From Burkholderia ubonensis (GTDB taxonomy: Bacteria > Pseudomonadota > Gammaproteobacteria > Burkholderiales > Burkholderiaceae): a DNA stretch of 64,000 nucleotides. The notes under the pieces were generated by a model. The model saw nothing but the letters and a program-made list of their open reading frames with translations, was not told where the DNA came from and made no database searches. Positions 1-7,164 of this stretch are shown in pieces; the first letter of the stretch is position 1; each line of letters opens with the position of its first letter. The stretch spans positions 992,001-1,056,000 of the forward strand of contig NZ_CP013420.1 in assembly GCF_001718695.1 (NCBI RefSeq). The letters run 5' to 3'. The position numbers and the translations under genes are program-made.

Positions 1-89
1 GAATTCGGAATTCGTCGGTAGCGGATATCACTGGCCGCGACGAATATCGCCCAGGCCAGAAAAACCCCGATTGAAATGAAATATGCCAT
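1..89 (-). CDS. cpaA: Prepilin peptidase (CpaA/TadV type), N-terminal fragment cut by window edge
   Basis: The first 29 codons of a gene that runs off the left edge. Read on the minus strand from the ATG at 87-89 they give a hydrophobic first helix followed by the residues SDIRYRRIPN. This is the signature around the first catalytic Asp of A24 prepilin peptidases (D-x-R-x-x-R-I-P-N). It lies directly downstream of the flp pilin gene, as expected in a tad locus, where this membrane protease processes Flp pilin. The ribosome binding site is weak. The rest of the gene is outside the window, so integrity cannot be judged. Confidence 0.7.
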   Translation of the reverse strand, partial: MAYFISIGVFLAWAIFVAASDIRYRRIPN

Positions 90-116
90 CGCGCCACGAC
101 CGATCGCGGATATGGA

Positions 117-146
117 TCAGACGGCTCGCACCAGCGAGCCGTCTGA
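117..146 (-). terminator. Stem-loop between flp and cpaA
   Basis: A perfect 13-bp inverted repeat with an ACCA loop lies just after the flp stop codon and before the cpaA start. No U-tract follows on the minus strand. It is therefore more likely an mRNA-stabilising or partial-termination hairpin that gives more pilin than peptidase than a strict terminator. That role is inferred from position. Confidence 0.55.
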
Positions 147-177
147 CATCGCGCCTAAAAACGACGATTGGGAATAC

Positions 178-393
178 TCAGCTGCCCAATTTGCATGCGG
201 ACGCAACGGTAGCGCTCGCGCCGCCAAGCGACGAGACACACGATCCGATCGATGTAAACATCGTGTTGAGATTGCCACCCAGCGACGACACGCCGGCGAT
301 GATGGCGACCGCGACTAGACCCGCAATCAACCCATATTCGATCGCGGTCACCCCGTCTTCCTCCTTGAGGAAGCGAATCATCATTGCTTTCAT
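178..393 (-). CDS. flp: Flp-type pilin (Flp/Fap family), 71 aa
   Basis: A short class IVb pilin. A basic leader ends in EEDG, followed by V-T-A-I-E-Y-G-L-I-A-G, the Flp hallmark: cleavage after Gly and a Glu-Tyr pair at the start of the hydrophobic segment. The remaining 50 residues are small and polar, with two Cys that could form a disulfide. An AGGAAA ribosome binding site precedes the ATG. It is the major subunit of the tad (tight adherence) fimbria, processed by the peptidase encoded immediately downstream. The rest of the assembly cluster would lie to the left of the window. Confidence 0.93.
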   Translation of the reverse strand: MKAMMIRFLKEEDGVTAIEYGLIAGLVAVAIIAGVSSLGGNLNTMFTSIGSCVSSLGGASATVASACKLGS

Positions 394-478
394 TTTATTT
401 CCTCGTGCCTGTATGTACGTTCTTTGGCCTGTTATACGTTGTACATCCCCGCATATCCGGCCGTTGCCCCGCGTGATT

Positions 479-497
479 CGTTACTCCTGCCGTAACG
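479..497. promoter_or_regulatory. Inverted repeat CGTTAC-N7-GTAACG
   Basis: Perfect 6-bp arms with a 7-nt spacer in the flp upstream region, about 90 bp from the flp start. The same hexamer recurs at 815-835 and 848-858, which suggests a shared DNA-binding protein. The binding protein is unknown. Confidence 0.4.
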
Positions 498-814
498 ACA
501 AGCGGGTGCGCTTTCTTTATAGGTCACCCCGAAGGGCGCATACGACGATTTGATGCAAGTTAACATTCGCGATAGTGATCCTCCTCGAACGTCGTGTACC
601 AGTCTGTACATTTACTTACACCGATCCGGATTCTATATCCGATCCTATTTATGTTCCAACCTCTTTTAAGAGCCGGCCGAAAAACTTTCCGCCGCAGGAC
701 CATTTGTACGGGGTTTCGGTACGACTTACACATAGGATTTACGATAGGTTAGATGTGCACATCTAATCCACCAGTAAAACAATTCGCGCACCCGTGCCAC
801 CTGCCCCACATCCA

Positions 815-858
815 CGTTACGCCGCGCGCGTAACGCCAAAGACCGCACGTTACGTTAC
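815..858. promoter_or_regulatory. Clustered CGTTAC motifs upstream of the lipoprotein operon
   Basis: An inverted repeat with 8-bp arms (CGTTACGC / GCGTAACG, 815-835, 5-nt loop) is followed within 13 bp by two overlapping direct copies of CGTTAC (848-853 and 853-858). This looks like an operator cluster about 200 bp before the first lipoprotein gene. The assignment rests on repetition only. Confidence 0.4.
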
Positions 859-1055
859 GAAACGCGCGAAATCGTTTGCCTCAATCCGGCTTTAAACAGT
901 TTCAACAATCTTTCAATTACCGCCAATGCCTTTTGCGACAAGGAATTGGCGCGTTTTAAGCGATTCATCGACTCCGTCGCCATCGGAATGGCACGACAGT
1001 TGCAGAGTAGTCCGCGCACCACTCAACACAACATCAGTTTTAATGCGAGGACGAA

Positions 1056-2642
1056 ATGGACATTCAGGTAATCCCTCATGGCGCGCTCCGGACGACTCTG
1101 ATCACGGCCACCGTGGCAGCCATGCTTTCCCTGTCCGCCTGCGGCGGCTCCGGTTCGATCAGCAAGGGCCTCGGCGGCTCGAACTCGGGCGGCGGCAGCG
1201 ATTCGATTTCCACGTCCGGCGGCGGCACGTCGGGCGGCACGTCGGGTTCGACCAGCGGCAGCACGTCGGGTAGCACCAGCGGCTCGACGAGCGGTTCGAC
1301 CAGTGGCTCCACCAGCGGCTCCACGAGTGGAACGACCAGCGGCACGTCGAGCGGCACGAGCGGCACGTCGGGCGTGTCGTCGAACGCGGTGGGCAACGTG
1401 CTCGCCAGCAGCAGCAACATCGTGACCGGTGTCGGTTCGACCGTGTCGGGTCTCGGCGCCGTGGTCGGCAGCCAGACGCTGCCGGGCGTCAACCCGCAGA
1501 CGACGCAAGCGGCCGGCGGCATCGTGCAAAGCGTCGGCGGCGCGGTGACCGCGCTCGGCAATGGCCTCGGCAACGGGCTCGGCCAGCTCGGCGCGACGAG
1601 CAACCCGGTCGGCGTCACGGTGGCCAGCACCGGCGGCGCAGTCAATCAGCTCGGCAACGCGGTCACGCAGACCGGCAATCTCGTCACGAGCCTCGGCAGC
1701 GGCCCGCTGTCGCCGCTCGCACCCGTGACCGGCGCAGTCGGCGGCCTCGTGCAGACGGTCGGCAACGCGGTCTCGGGCGGCGGCACGACACTGTCGAACG
1801 TGCTGTCGACCGGCCCGATCCAGCAAGTCACGCAGACCGTCAGCTCCGTGATCACGCCGATCACGACGATGGTCGGCAACACGACCCAGACGGTTGGCTC
1901 CGCAACCGGTCTCGGCGCGCCGGTCAACACGCTGCTCGGCACGCTCGGCAACGGTCTGAACCAGGCCGGCGCAATGATCGCGTCGACGGGCGGCAACCCG
2001 GTCACGAGCGGCCTCGGCTCCACGGTGTCGTCGACAGGCAATACCGTGAAGACGGTCGGCGGGCTGCTGACCGGCGGCAGCGGCGGCGTCACCAACCCGC
2101 TTGCACCGGTCACGGGTCTCGTCTCCACGGTCACCGGCGCACTCGGCGGCGCAACGGGCGGCTCCACCAGCCCGCTTGCACCGGTCACGGGTCTCGTCTC
2201 CACGGTCACCGGCGCACTCGGCGGCGCAACGGGCGGCTCCACCAGCCCGCTCGCACCGGTCACGGGTCTCGTCTCCACGGTCACCGGCGCACTCGGCGGC
2301 GCAACGGGCGGCAGCGGCGGCCCGCTCGCACCGGTCACCGGTCTCGTCTCCACCGTCACCGGCGCACTCGGCGGCGCTGCGGGCGGCGGCAGCGGTCCGC
2401 TCGCGCCGGTCACCGGCCTCGTCTCCACCGTCACCGGCGCGCTCGGCAGCGCGACGGGCGGCGCTGCCGGCAGCGGCCCGCTGGCCCCGGTGACGGGCGC
2501 GCTGTCCACGGTCACCAGCGCAGCCGGCGCGCCCGCACTGAGCGGCGCCACGGGCACCGTCACGAACTCGGGCTCGGGTTCGAACCTGCTCGCGCCCGTC
2601 ACGTCGCTGATCGGCGGCCTGCTCGGCGGCACCCACAAGTAA
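1056..2642 (+). CDS. Repeat-rich lipoprotein (bacterial 'collagen-like' family), 528 aa
   Basis: The signal peptide ends in the lipobox L-S-A-C (Cys29), so the protein should be lipidated and envelope-anchored. After a Gly/Ser spacer come Gly-Ser-Thr-Ser tetrapeptide repeats (about residues 57-105), a central region rich in G-N-x-L/V and T-V-x-x-L-G, and then five tandem units of about 25 residues beginning P-L-A-P-V-T-G (about residues 348-474). It resembles Burkholderia proteins annotated as collagen-like triple-helix repeat proteins, but true Gly-X-Y periodicity is absent: glycine recurs every fourth residue in the first repeat. Likely first gene of an operon with the paralogue at 2686 and the TpsB transporter at 4180. 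Function unknown. Confidence 0.8.
   Translation: MDIQVIPHGALRTTLITATVAAMLSLSACGGSGSISKGLGGSNSGGGSDSISTSGGGTSGGTSGSTSGSTSGSTSGSTSGSTSGSTSGSTSGTTSGTSSGTSGTSGVSSNAVGNVLASSSNIVTGVGSTVSGLGAVVGSQTLPGVNPQTTQAAGGIVQSVGGAVTALGNGLGNGLGQLGATSNPVGVTVASTGGAVNQLGNAVTQTGNLVTSLGSGPLSPLAPVTGAVGGLVQTVGNAVSGGGTTLSNVLSTGPIQQVTQTVSSVITPITTMVGNTTQTVGSATGLGAPVNTLLGTLGNGLNQAGAMIASTGGNPVTSGLGSTVSSTGNTVKTVGGLLTGGSGGVTNPLAPVTGLVSTVTGALGGATGGSTSPLAPVTGLVSTVTGALGGATGGSTSPLAPVTGLVSTVTGALGGATGGSGGPLAPVTGLVSTVTGALGGAAGGGSGPLAPVTGLVSTVTGALGSATGGAAGSGPLAPVTGALSTVTSAAGAPALSGATGTVTNSGSGSNLLAPVTSLIGGLLGGTHK
2097..2477 (+). repeat. Tandem 75-bp repeats inside the repeat lipoprotein gene
   Basis: Four 75-bp units (2097, 2172, 2247, 2322) and a longer fifth unit encode P-L-A-P-V-T-G-L-V-S-T-V-T-G-A-L plus a Gly/Ser-rich tail. 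The first three are nearly identical at nucleotide level; later ones diverge mostly at third positions. The unit is a multiple of three, so copy-number change would keep the frame. Confidence 0.9.
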
Positions 2643-2685
2643 ATCCGCTCGTTCCATTCATCGACAAGACTGCGAGGAGTCAACC

Positions 2686-4041
2686 ATGTCCCAGCAACGT
2701 ACTCTCACGTCGGCCGCGCTGCGCCAGTGGCGCGTTCCCCTCACCGCGTTCGCCGCGGCCTGCCTGGTCGCCGCCTGCGGCGGCGGCGGCGTCAGCTCGC
2801 CGCCGACGAGCAGCACCAGCGGCACGAGCGGTACCAGCGGCACCGGCAGCAGCGGGACGAGCGGCACCAGCGGCACGACGACGGGCACCAAGGGCGTCGT
2901 CAGCACGCTCGGCCAGACCACCTCGGATCTCGGCAGCACGATCGGCAACGTGAGCGTGCCGGGCCTCGGCAACGGCGTGACGCAAGGACTCGGCAGCACC
3001 GTGTCGAGCACGGGCACGATCCTCGGCGCGGCGGCGGACGCCGTCAGCAACGGGCTCGGCCAGATCGGCTCCACGCAGAACCCGGTCGGCACGACGGTGG
3101 CCGGCCTCGGCAACGTCGTCGGCGCGACGAGCAACACCGTGTCCGGGCTGAGCGCGACGGTCAAGGCGCTCGGCACCGGCCCGCTGGCGCCGCTCGCGCC
3201 GGTCACGTCCCCGGTCGGCACGGTGCTCGACACGGTCGCCAACGGCCTCGGCGCCGCCGGCAACACGATCGGCTCGACGCTGTCGTCGGGGCCCGTGCAG
3301 CAGGTGACGCAGCCGCTCAGCTCGGCGATCACGCCGCTCGTCATCACGGCCGGCCAGCTCACGCAGCAGGTCGGCACGACGACGGGCCTCGGCCAGCCGG
3401 TTTCCGGCCTGCTCGGCCAGGTCGGCGGCGCGATCAGCGCGGCCGGCCAGCAGGTCGCGGGCACGTCGAGCCAGCCGCTCGTCGGCGACGTCGGCCAGCT
3501 CGTCACGTCGGTCGGCAACACCGTGACCAACGCCGGCGGCCTCGTCAATCCGAACGGCCCGAATGGCGCCGCGCCGATCCCCGGCCTGATCACGAGCCTC
3601 GTCGGCGGCTCGACGGCCACCGTGCAGAGCGGCTCGCCGAGCGGCACGGCATCGGGCTCGACCAACCCGCTCGGCGGCCTGCTGTCGGGTCTCGGCTCGA
3701 CGCCCGTCGGCCCGCTCACGGGCGCGCTCGGCGGCTCGACGTCGGGCGGCGCGAGCAATCCGCTCGCGCCGGCCACGGGTCTCGTGTCGACCGTCACCGG
3801 CGCACTCGGCGGCGCGACGGGCGGCACGGGCAGTACAAACCCGCTCGCGCCCGTTACGGGTCTGCTGAATACCGTCACAGGCGCGGCGGGCAGCGCGACG
3901 AGCACCGGGGGATCGTCGAGCCCGCTCGCACCGATCACGTCGCTGGCCGGCGGCGCGACGGGGTCGACGTCGGGCGGATCGACCGGTCTGCTCGCGCCGG
4001 TCACGGGATTGCTGGGCACGCTGGGCGGCGTCGGCAAGTAA
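2686..4041 (+). CDS. Second repeat-rich lipoprotein, paralogue of the preceding gene, 451 aa
   Basis: The signal peptide has a lipobox-like V-A-A-C (Cys31), followed by poly-Gly and a Thr-Ser-Gly-rich stretch. The middle matches the upstream gene closely, including S-x-G-P-V/I-Q-Q-V-T-Q and S-S-x-I-T-P. The C-terminal part carries imperfect L-A-P-x-T-G-L units interspersed with Gly/Ser linkers. An AGGAG ribosome binding site lies 7 nt before the ATG, and the gap from the upstream stop is 43 bp, so the two are probably cotranscribed. An old gene duplication is the simplest reading. No enzymatic domain is visible; a surface or matrix role is plausible but unproven. Confidence 0.8.
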   Translation: MSQQRTLTSAALRQWRVPLTAFAAACLVAACGGGGVSSPPTSSTSGTSGTSGTGSSGTSGTSGTTTGTKGVVSTLGQTTSDLGSTIGNVSVPGLGNGVTQGLGSTVSSTGTILGAAADAVSNGLGQIGSTQNPVGTTVAGLGNVVGATSNTVSGLSATVKALGTGPLAPLAPVTSPVGTVLDTVANGLGAAGNTIGSTLSSGPVQQVTQPLSSAITPLVITAGQLTQQVGTTTGLGQPVSGLLGQVGGAISAAGQQVAGTSSQPLVGDVGQLVTSVGNTVTNAGGLVNPNGPNGAAPIPGLITSLVGGSTATVQSGSPSGTASGSTNPLGGLLSGLGSTPVGPLTGALGGSTSGGASNPLAPATGLVSTVTGALGGATGGTGSTNPLAPVTGLLNTVTGAAGSATSTGGSSSPLAPITSLAGGATGSTSGGSTGLLAPVTGLLGTLGGVGK

Positions 4042-4179
4042 GGACACCTGCGCATTCGCGGCCGGAGCGAACGCACAGTCGTCCCGATCACGACCGGCAA
4101 GGCGGCACACCACGCGCGGCGCCATCGGCGCCGCGCGCGGAGATTAGAAGACGACAAGCAAGGCCTACGAGGAACAACA

Positions 4180-5871
4180 ATGAAATCCAGACGCGATAAA
4201 TGGATGATGCTGCTCGCCATCACGACGGCGGCGGCAGGCGCGGCACAGGCGCAGACGCGCATCGCCGGCAACCCGGTCGACTCGCTTCCCCAGATCAATG
4301 CGCCGAAGAAGGGGCCGAACGTGACCGTGCAGGTCGCGCCCCAGGCGCCGCAATTGCAGGAACTGCTCTCGCGTCACCTGACGCCGGCCACGTTCCAGGT
4401 GGAAGGCGTCAAGTCGGTGCCGTTCGAGGAGATCTCGCGCCGTTTCACGCCGCTCGTCGGCAAGGACATCACGATCGGCGAGCTGATCGAGACCGCCAAC
4501 GGCGTGACGAAGCTTTACCAGGATCGCGGCTACGCGCTGTCGTTCGCGTTCATCCCCGCGCAGACCTTCGAAAACGGCGTCGTGCGCGTGACCGTCGTCG
4601 AGGGCTATGTCGCGGACGTGAAGGTCACCGGCAAGCCCGGCGCAATGGAATCGAAGATCCGCGCGATCGCCGCGCACATCACCGCCGATCGTCCGTTGCG
4701 CCGCGCGACGTTCGAGCGTTACGTGAACACGTTCGGCCTGCTGCCCGGCGTATCGGTGAAGGCCAACGTGCCGCCGCCGCAGAGCACCGACGGCGCGACG
4801 ACGCTCGAGCTGAACGTCGACCGCAAGCCGTTCAACATCGGCACCGGAATCGACTTCAACCATCCCGGCGTGCAAGGCCTCATCACCGCGACCGAAAACG
4901 GCCTCACGTCGTTCGGCGAGCAGCTGAGCATCTCCGCGCTGGCGCCGCCGGGGCGGGACAAGCAGACCTACTTCGCATTCAGCGGCGCGGTGCCGGTCGG
5001 CAGCAGCGGGCTCATCACGCGTCTCGACGCCAGCACGTACCGCGGCAAGCCGGCCGATAACCCGGGCCTGCCGTCGTACGTCCAGCGCACGGTGAAAAAC
5101 GAAAAGCTGGGTCTTTCGGCATCCTACCCGTTATTGCTGAACAACCAGCGCAGCCTGCTCGGCACCGTGTCCGGCTACGCGTCGCACAACGAGGATCGCT
5201 ACCAGAACCAGGTCAACGGCGCGACGCTCGACAACCGGACGCAGGTTCGCGTGCTGCAGATGCAGCTCGACTACACGAGCGTGAGCCCGACGCAGGTGCG
5301 AAAGCTGAGCGTGAACATCGCGAAGGGTTTCGACATTCTCGGCGCGTCGAAAGCGCAGGACATCAGCGCCGGCAACACCACGACGTCGGTGCCGAGCCCG
5401 ATTTCGCTGACCTTCGTGCGCACCGGCGCGACGTTCACGCAAACCAACGAATGGCCGTTCCGGATCGGCACGTCGGTCTCGCTGACGGGCCAGTACAGCC
5501 CGAATTCACTGCCGACGTCCGAGCAGATCTCGTTCGGCGCGCAGCGCTATGCGCTCGGCTATCAGCCGGGCGAGACGTCGGGCGATTCGGGATGGGGCAT
5601 GTCGCTCGAGCTCAATCGCGCGTTCTCGCCCGGCTGGACGTACCTGAAGTCGATCACGCCTTACATCGCGTACGACATGGCGCGCATCTACCTGCATGCC
5701 GGCACGCCGTCGCCGAGCCGGCTGTCGTCGGTCGGCATCGGCGTGCGGCTGACCGACAGCCGCTACTACAGCCTCGACCTGTCCGTCGCGAAACCGGTCG
5801 GCGACGCGCCGATCGAGAGCGCATCGCGCAGCCCGCGCGTGAACGCGTCCTTCTCGTACCAGCTCAATTGA
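4180..5871 (+). CDS. ShlB/FhaC/HecB-family two-partner secretion transporter (TpsB), 563 aa
   Basis: A cleavable signal peptide (A-Q-A) is followed by a proline-containing linker, a POTRA domain (about residues 67-150, with F-x-V-E-G-V and the typical G-Y-V-A-D-V-K-V-T-G end) and a C-terminal 16-strand-type beta-barrel ending in an aromatic-containing final strand (F-S-Y-Q-L-N). TpsB proteins export large TpsA exoproteins across the outer membrane. No TpsA with an N-terminal TPS haemagglutination domain is encoded next to it. Instead it follows two repeat lipoproteins by 138 bp, suggesting a different or distant substrate. Confidence 0.88.
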   Translation: MKSRRDKWMMLLAITTAAAGAAQAQTRIAGNPVDSLPQINAPKKGPNVTVQVAPQAPQLQELLSRHLTPATFQVEGVKSVPFEEISRRFTPLVGKDITIGELIETANGVTKLYQDRGYALSFAFIPAQTFENGVVRVTVVEGYVADVKVTGKPGAMESKIRAIAAHITADRPLRRATFERYVNTFGLLPGVSVKANVPPPQSTDGATTLELNVDRKPFNIGTGIDFNHPGVQGLITATENGLTSFGEQLSISALAPPGRDKQTYFAFSGAVPVGSSGLITRLDASTYRGKPADNPGLPSYVQRTVKNEKLGLSASYPLLLNNQRSLLGTVSGYASHNEDRYQNQVNGATLDNRTQVRVLQMQLDYTSVSPTQVRKLSVNIAKGFDILGASKAQDISAGNTTTSVPSPISLTFVRTGATFTQTNEWPFRIGTSVSLTGQYSPNSLPTSEQISFGAQRYALGYQPGETSGDSGWGMSLELNRAFSPGWTYLKSITPYIAYDMARIYLHAGTPSPSRLSSVGIGVRLTDSRYYSLDLSVAKPVGDAPIESASRSPRVNASFSYQLN

Positions 5872-5874
5872 TTG

Positions 5875-5905
5875 CGCCCCGCACGGCCCGCCGCGCGGGG
5901 CGTTT
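5875..5905 (+). terminator. Terminator after the tpsB gene
   Basis: Eight-bp GC-rich arms (CGCCCCGC / GCGGGGCG) with a 12-nt loop, followed by GTTTCG-like sequence 3 bp after the stop codon. The U-tract is short, so efficiency is uncertain. Confidence 0.65.
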
Positions 5906-6038
5906 CGATTAGAGTCCCCTCTATCAAACGCGGCGCGTGGTTTCACGTATTCTGCCGGAAGCTCGCAACATGCCACCGTCCCATGCAGACGGTCGTGCGA
6001 GCGGTTCGAAAACGACATGCAAAACAAGGAGGACGACG

Positions 6039-6500
6039 ATGACTCACCTGACCCGCCCGTTGCGCGCGGTGGCCCTGGCCGGCGCGCTGCTCGCCTGTGC
6101 CGCGCACGCCTTTGCGCAAGCCGACAGCCCGATCGGCACGTGGCAGACGATCGACGACAACACCGGCAAGCCGAAGGCGCTCGTGCAGATCGCCGAGGAT
6201 TCGGACGGCTCGCTGTCGGGCAAGGTCGTCAAGGGCCTTGGCGCGAACGACACGCCTGATCGCCGCTGCACCGCATGCACGGACGAGCGCAAGGATCAGT
6301 TGATCAAGGGCATGACGATCATCAAGGCGATGAAGAAGGATGGCGACCACTGGGATGGCGGCAACATCCTCGACCCGGAGAACGGCAAGGTCTACAAGTG
6401 CAAGATGACGCTGGACGACGGTGGTCAGAAGCTGGTCGTGCGCGGCTATATCGGCGTGTCGCTGATCGGCCGGTCACAGACCTGGGTTCGCCAGCAGTAA
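6039..6500 (+). CDS. DUF2147-family secreted protein, 153 aa
   Basis: The ATG at 6039 is chosen because a perfect AGGAGG (6027-6032) precedes it. The first 27 residues form a signal peptide ending A-F-A-Q-A. The mature part starts with S-P-I-G-T-W-Q-T-I-D-D and contains C-T-A-C-T-D and the G-N-I-L-D-P-x-x-G-K-x-Y-x-C-K segment, then R-G-Y-I-G-V-S-L-x-G-R-S-Q-T-W near the C terminus. These are hallmarks of DUF2147, a small periplasmic beta-barrel family of unknown function. Monocistronic, with its own terminator downstream. Confidence 0.88.
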   Translation: MTHLTRPLRAVALAGALLACAAHAFAQADSPIGTWQTIDDNTGKPKALVQIAEDSDGSLSGKVVKGLGANDTPDRRCTACTDERKDQLIKGMTIIKAMKKDGDHWDGGNILDPENGKVYKCKMTLDDGGQKLVVRGYIGVSLIGRSQTWVRQQ

Positions 6501-6541
6501 CGGCTTACGACCTGCGCGCGACGACGCGCCGCATCACGTCA

Positions 6542-6577
6542 ATCGGCCTGCGACAATGTCGCAGGCCGATTTCATTT
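6542..6577 (+). terminator. Rho-independent terminator after the DUF2147 gene
   Basis: Thirteen-bp perfect arms (ATCGGCCTGCGAC and its complement) around an AAT loop, followed by the T-rich TTCATTT. It lies 42 bp after the stop codon. Confidence 0.85.
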
Positions 6578-6607
6578 CGGGACGAGACAGGCGTGCAAGG
6601 CAGGCGA

Positions 6608-7015
6608 TCATGCTGCGCGCTTCAGTGCTTCCGCCCGATACGTGCGCGGCGCCGGCATCGCCACGCTGCGCGCTTTCGCTGCCTTCGACTGCGTGTGCTT
6701 GCGCATCCGCGTAGCGAGCGTGTTGCACAGATTGATGCCCGCCTCGCCATAGAGCGCACGCATCACGTGCATCAGCGCGCCGGTTTCATGCCAGACCTTG
6801 AAGCGGCGATGGCACGTCTGGTACGACGGGTAGCGGCGCGGCATCGCCGACCAGGTCGCACCGCTGTAGATCACCCAGAGCACGCCGTTCAGCACGGCGC
6901 GTGTGTTGGCGAGCGGCCGGCCACGCAATTCGGTGCGCGGCTGCAATTCCGGCAGAAGCGACGTGACGCGCTTCCACTCGGCGTCGGTTAGATCGCGATA
7001 CGGTGTCATGGACAT
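6608..7015 (-). CDS. Stand-alone IS5/IS427-type transposase N-terminal-domain protein, 135 aa
   Basis: Residues about 5-90 match the small N-terminal domain of IS5-group transposases (DUF4096 / InsA-like): L-T-D-A-E-W, then R-G-R-P, the V-L-W-V-x-x-S-G-x-x-W-x-x-x-P-x-x-Y-P segment and C-x-R-R-F-x-x-W. The DDE catalytic domain is absent. The last 45 residues are basic and different from a transposase. The gene is short, intact and not flanked by inverted repeats that I can see. It may be a degenerate IS or a domesticated DNA-binding protein; the similar gene at 32861 favours the latter. Confidence 0.7.
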   Translation of the reverse strand: MSMTPYRDLTDAEWKRVTSLLPELQPRTELRGRPLANTRAVLNGVLWVIYSGATWSAMPRRYPSYQTCHRRFKVWHETGALMHVMRALYGEAGINLCNTLATRMRKHTQSKAAKARSVAMPAPRTYRAEALKRAA

Positions 7016-7164
7016 CTCCAGCCTTAGGAACCATGACGCAACGATATCGGCTCAACCCGGGATTGAATATAAGACTAATCCGAAATTGCGACGAGATGGC
7101 ATCGATTTAACTGGAATTAACCATTGAATGCCGCGACTTCGCACGTCGCACCGATCGCTCGCGC

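Larger units (their letters stand above)
394..1055. other. 662-bp intergenic region between divergent flp and repeat-lipoprotein genes
   Basis: No convincing gene is seen. The region is more AT-rich than its surroundings, especially 560-760, and carries repeated CGTTAC/GTAACG motifs, listed separately. It must hold the promoters for flp (minus strand) and for the lipoprotein operon (plus strand). No clear consensus -35/-10 pair was identified. Confidence 0.6.

Noticed and set aside
1224..1370. Collagen triple helix in the first lipoprotein
   Set aside because: Glycine recurs every fourth residue (G-S-T-S), not every third, so a true collagen helix is not supported despite the common family label.
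1056..2657. Long open frames on the minus strand across the repeat lipoprotein genes, with Ala/Arg-rich or Pro/Val-rich products
   Set aside because: They arise from GC-rich antisense of Gly/Ser/Thr repeats; no ribosome sites, no signal peptides, and the plus-strand frame has a lipobox and a paralogue.
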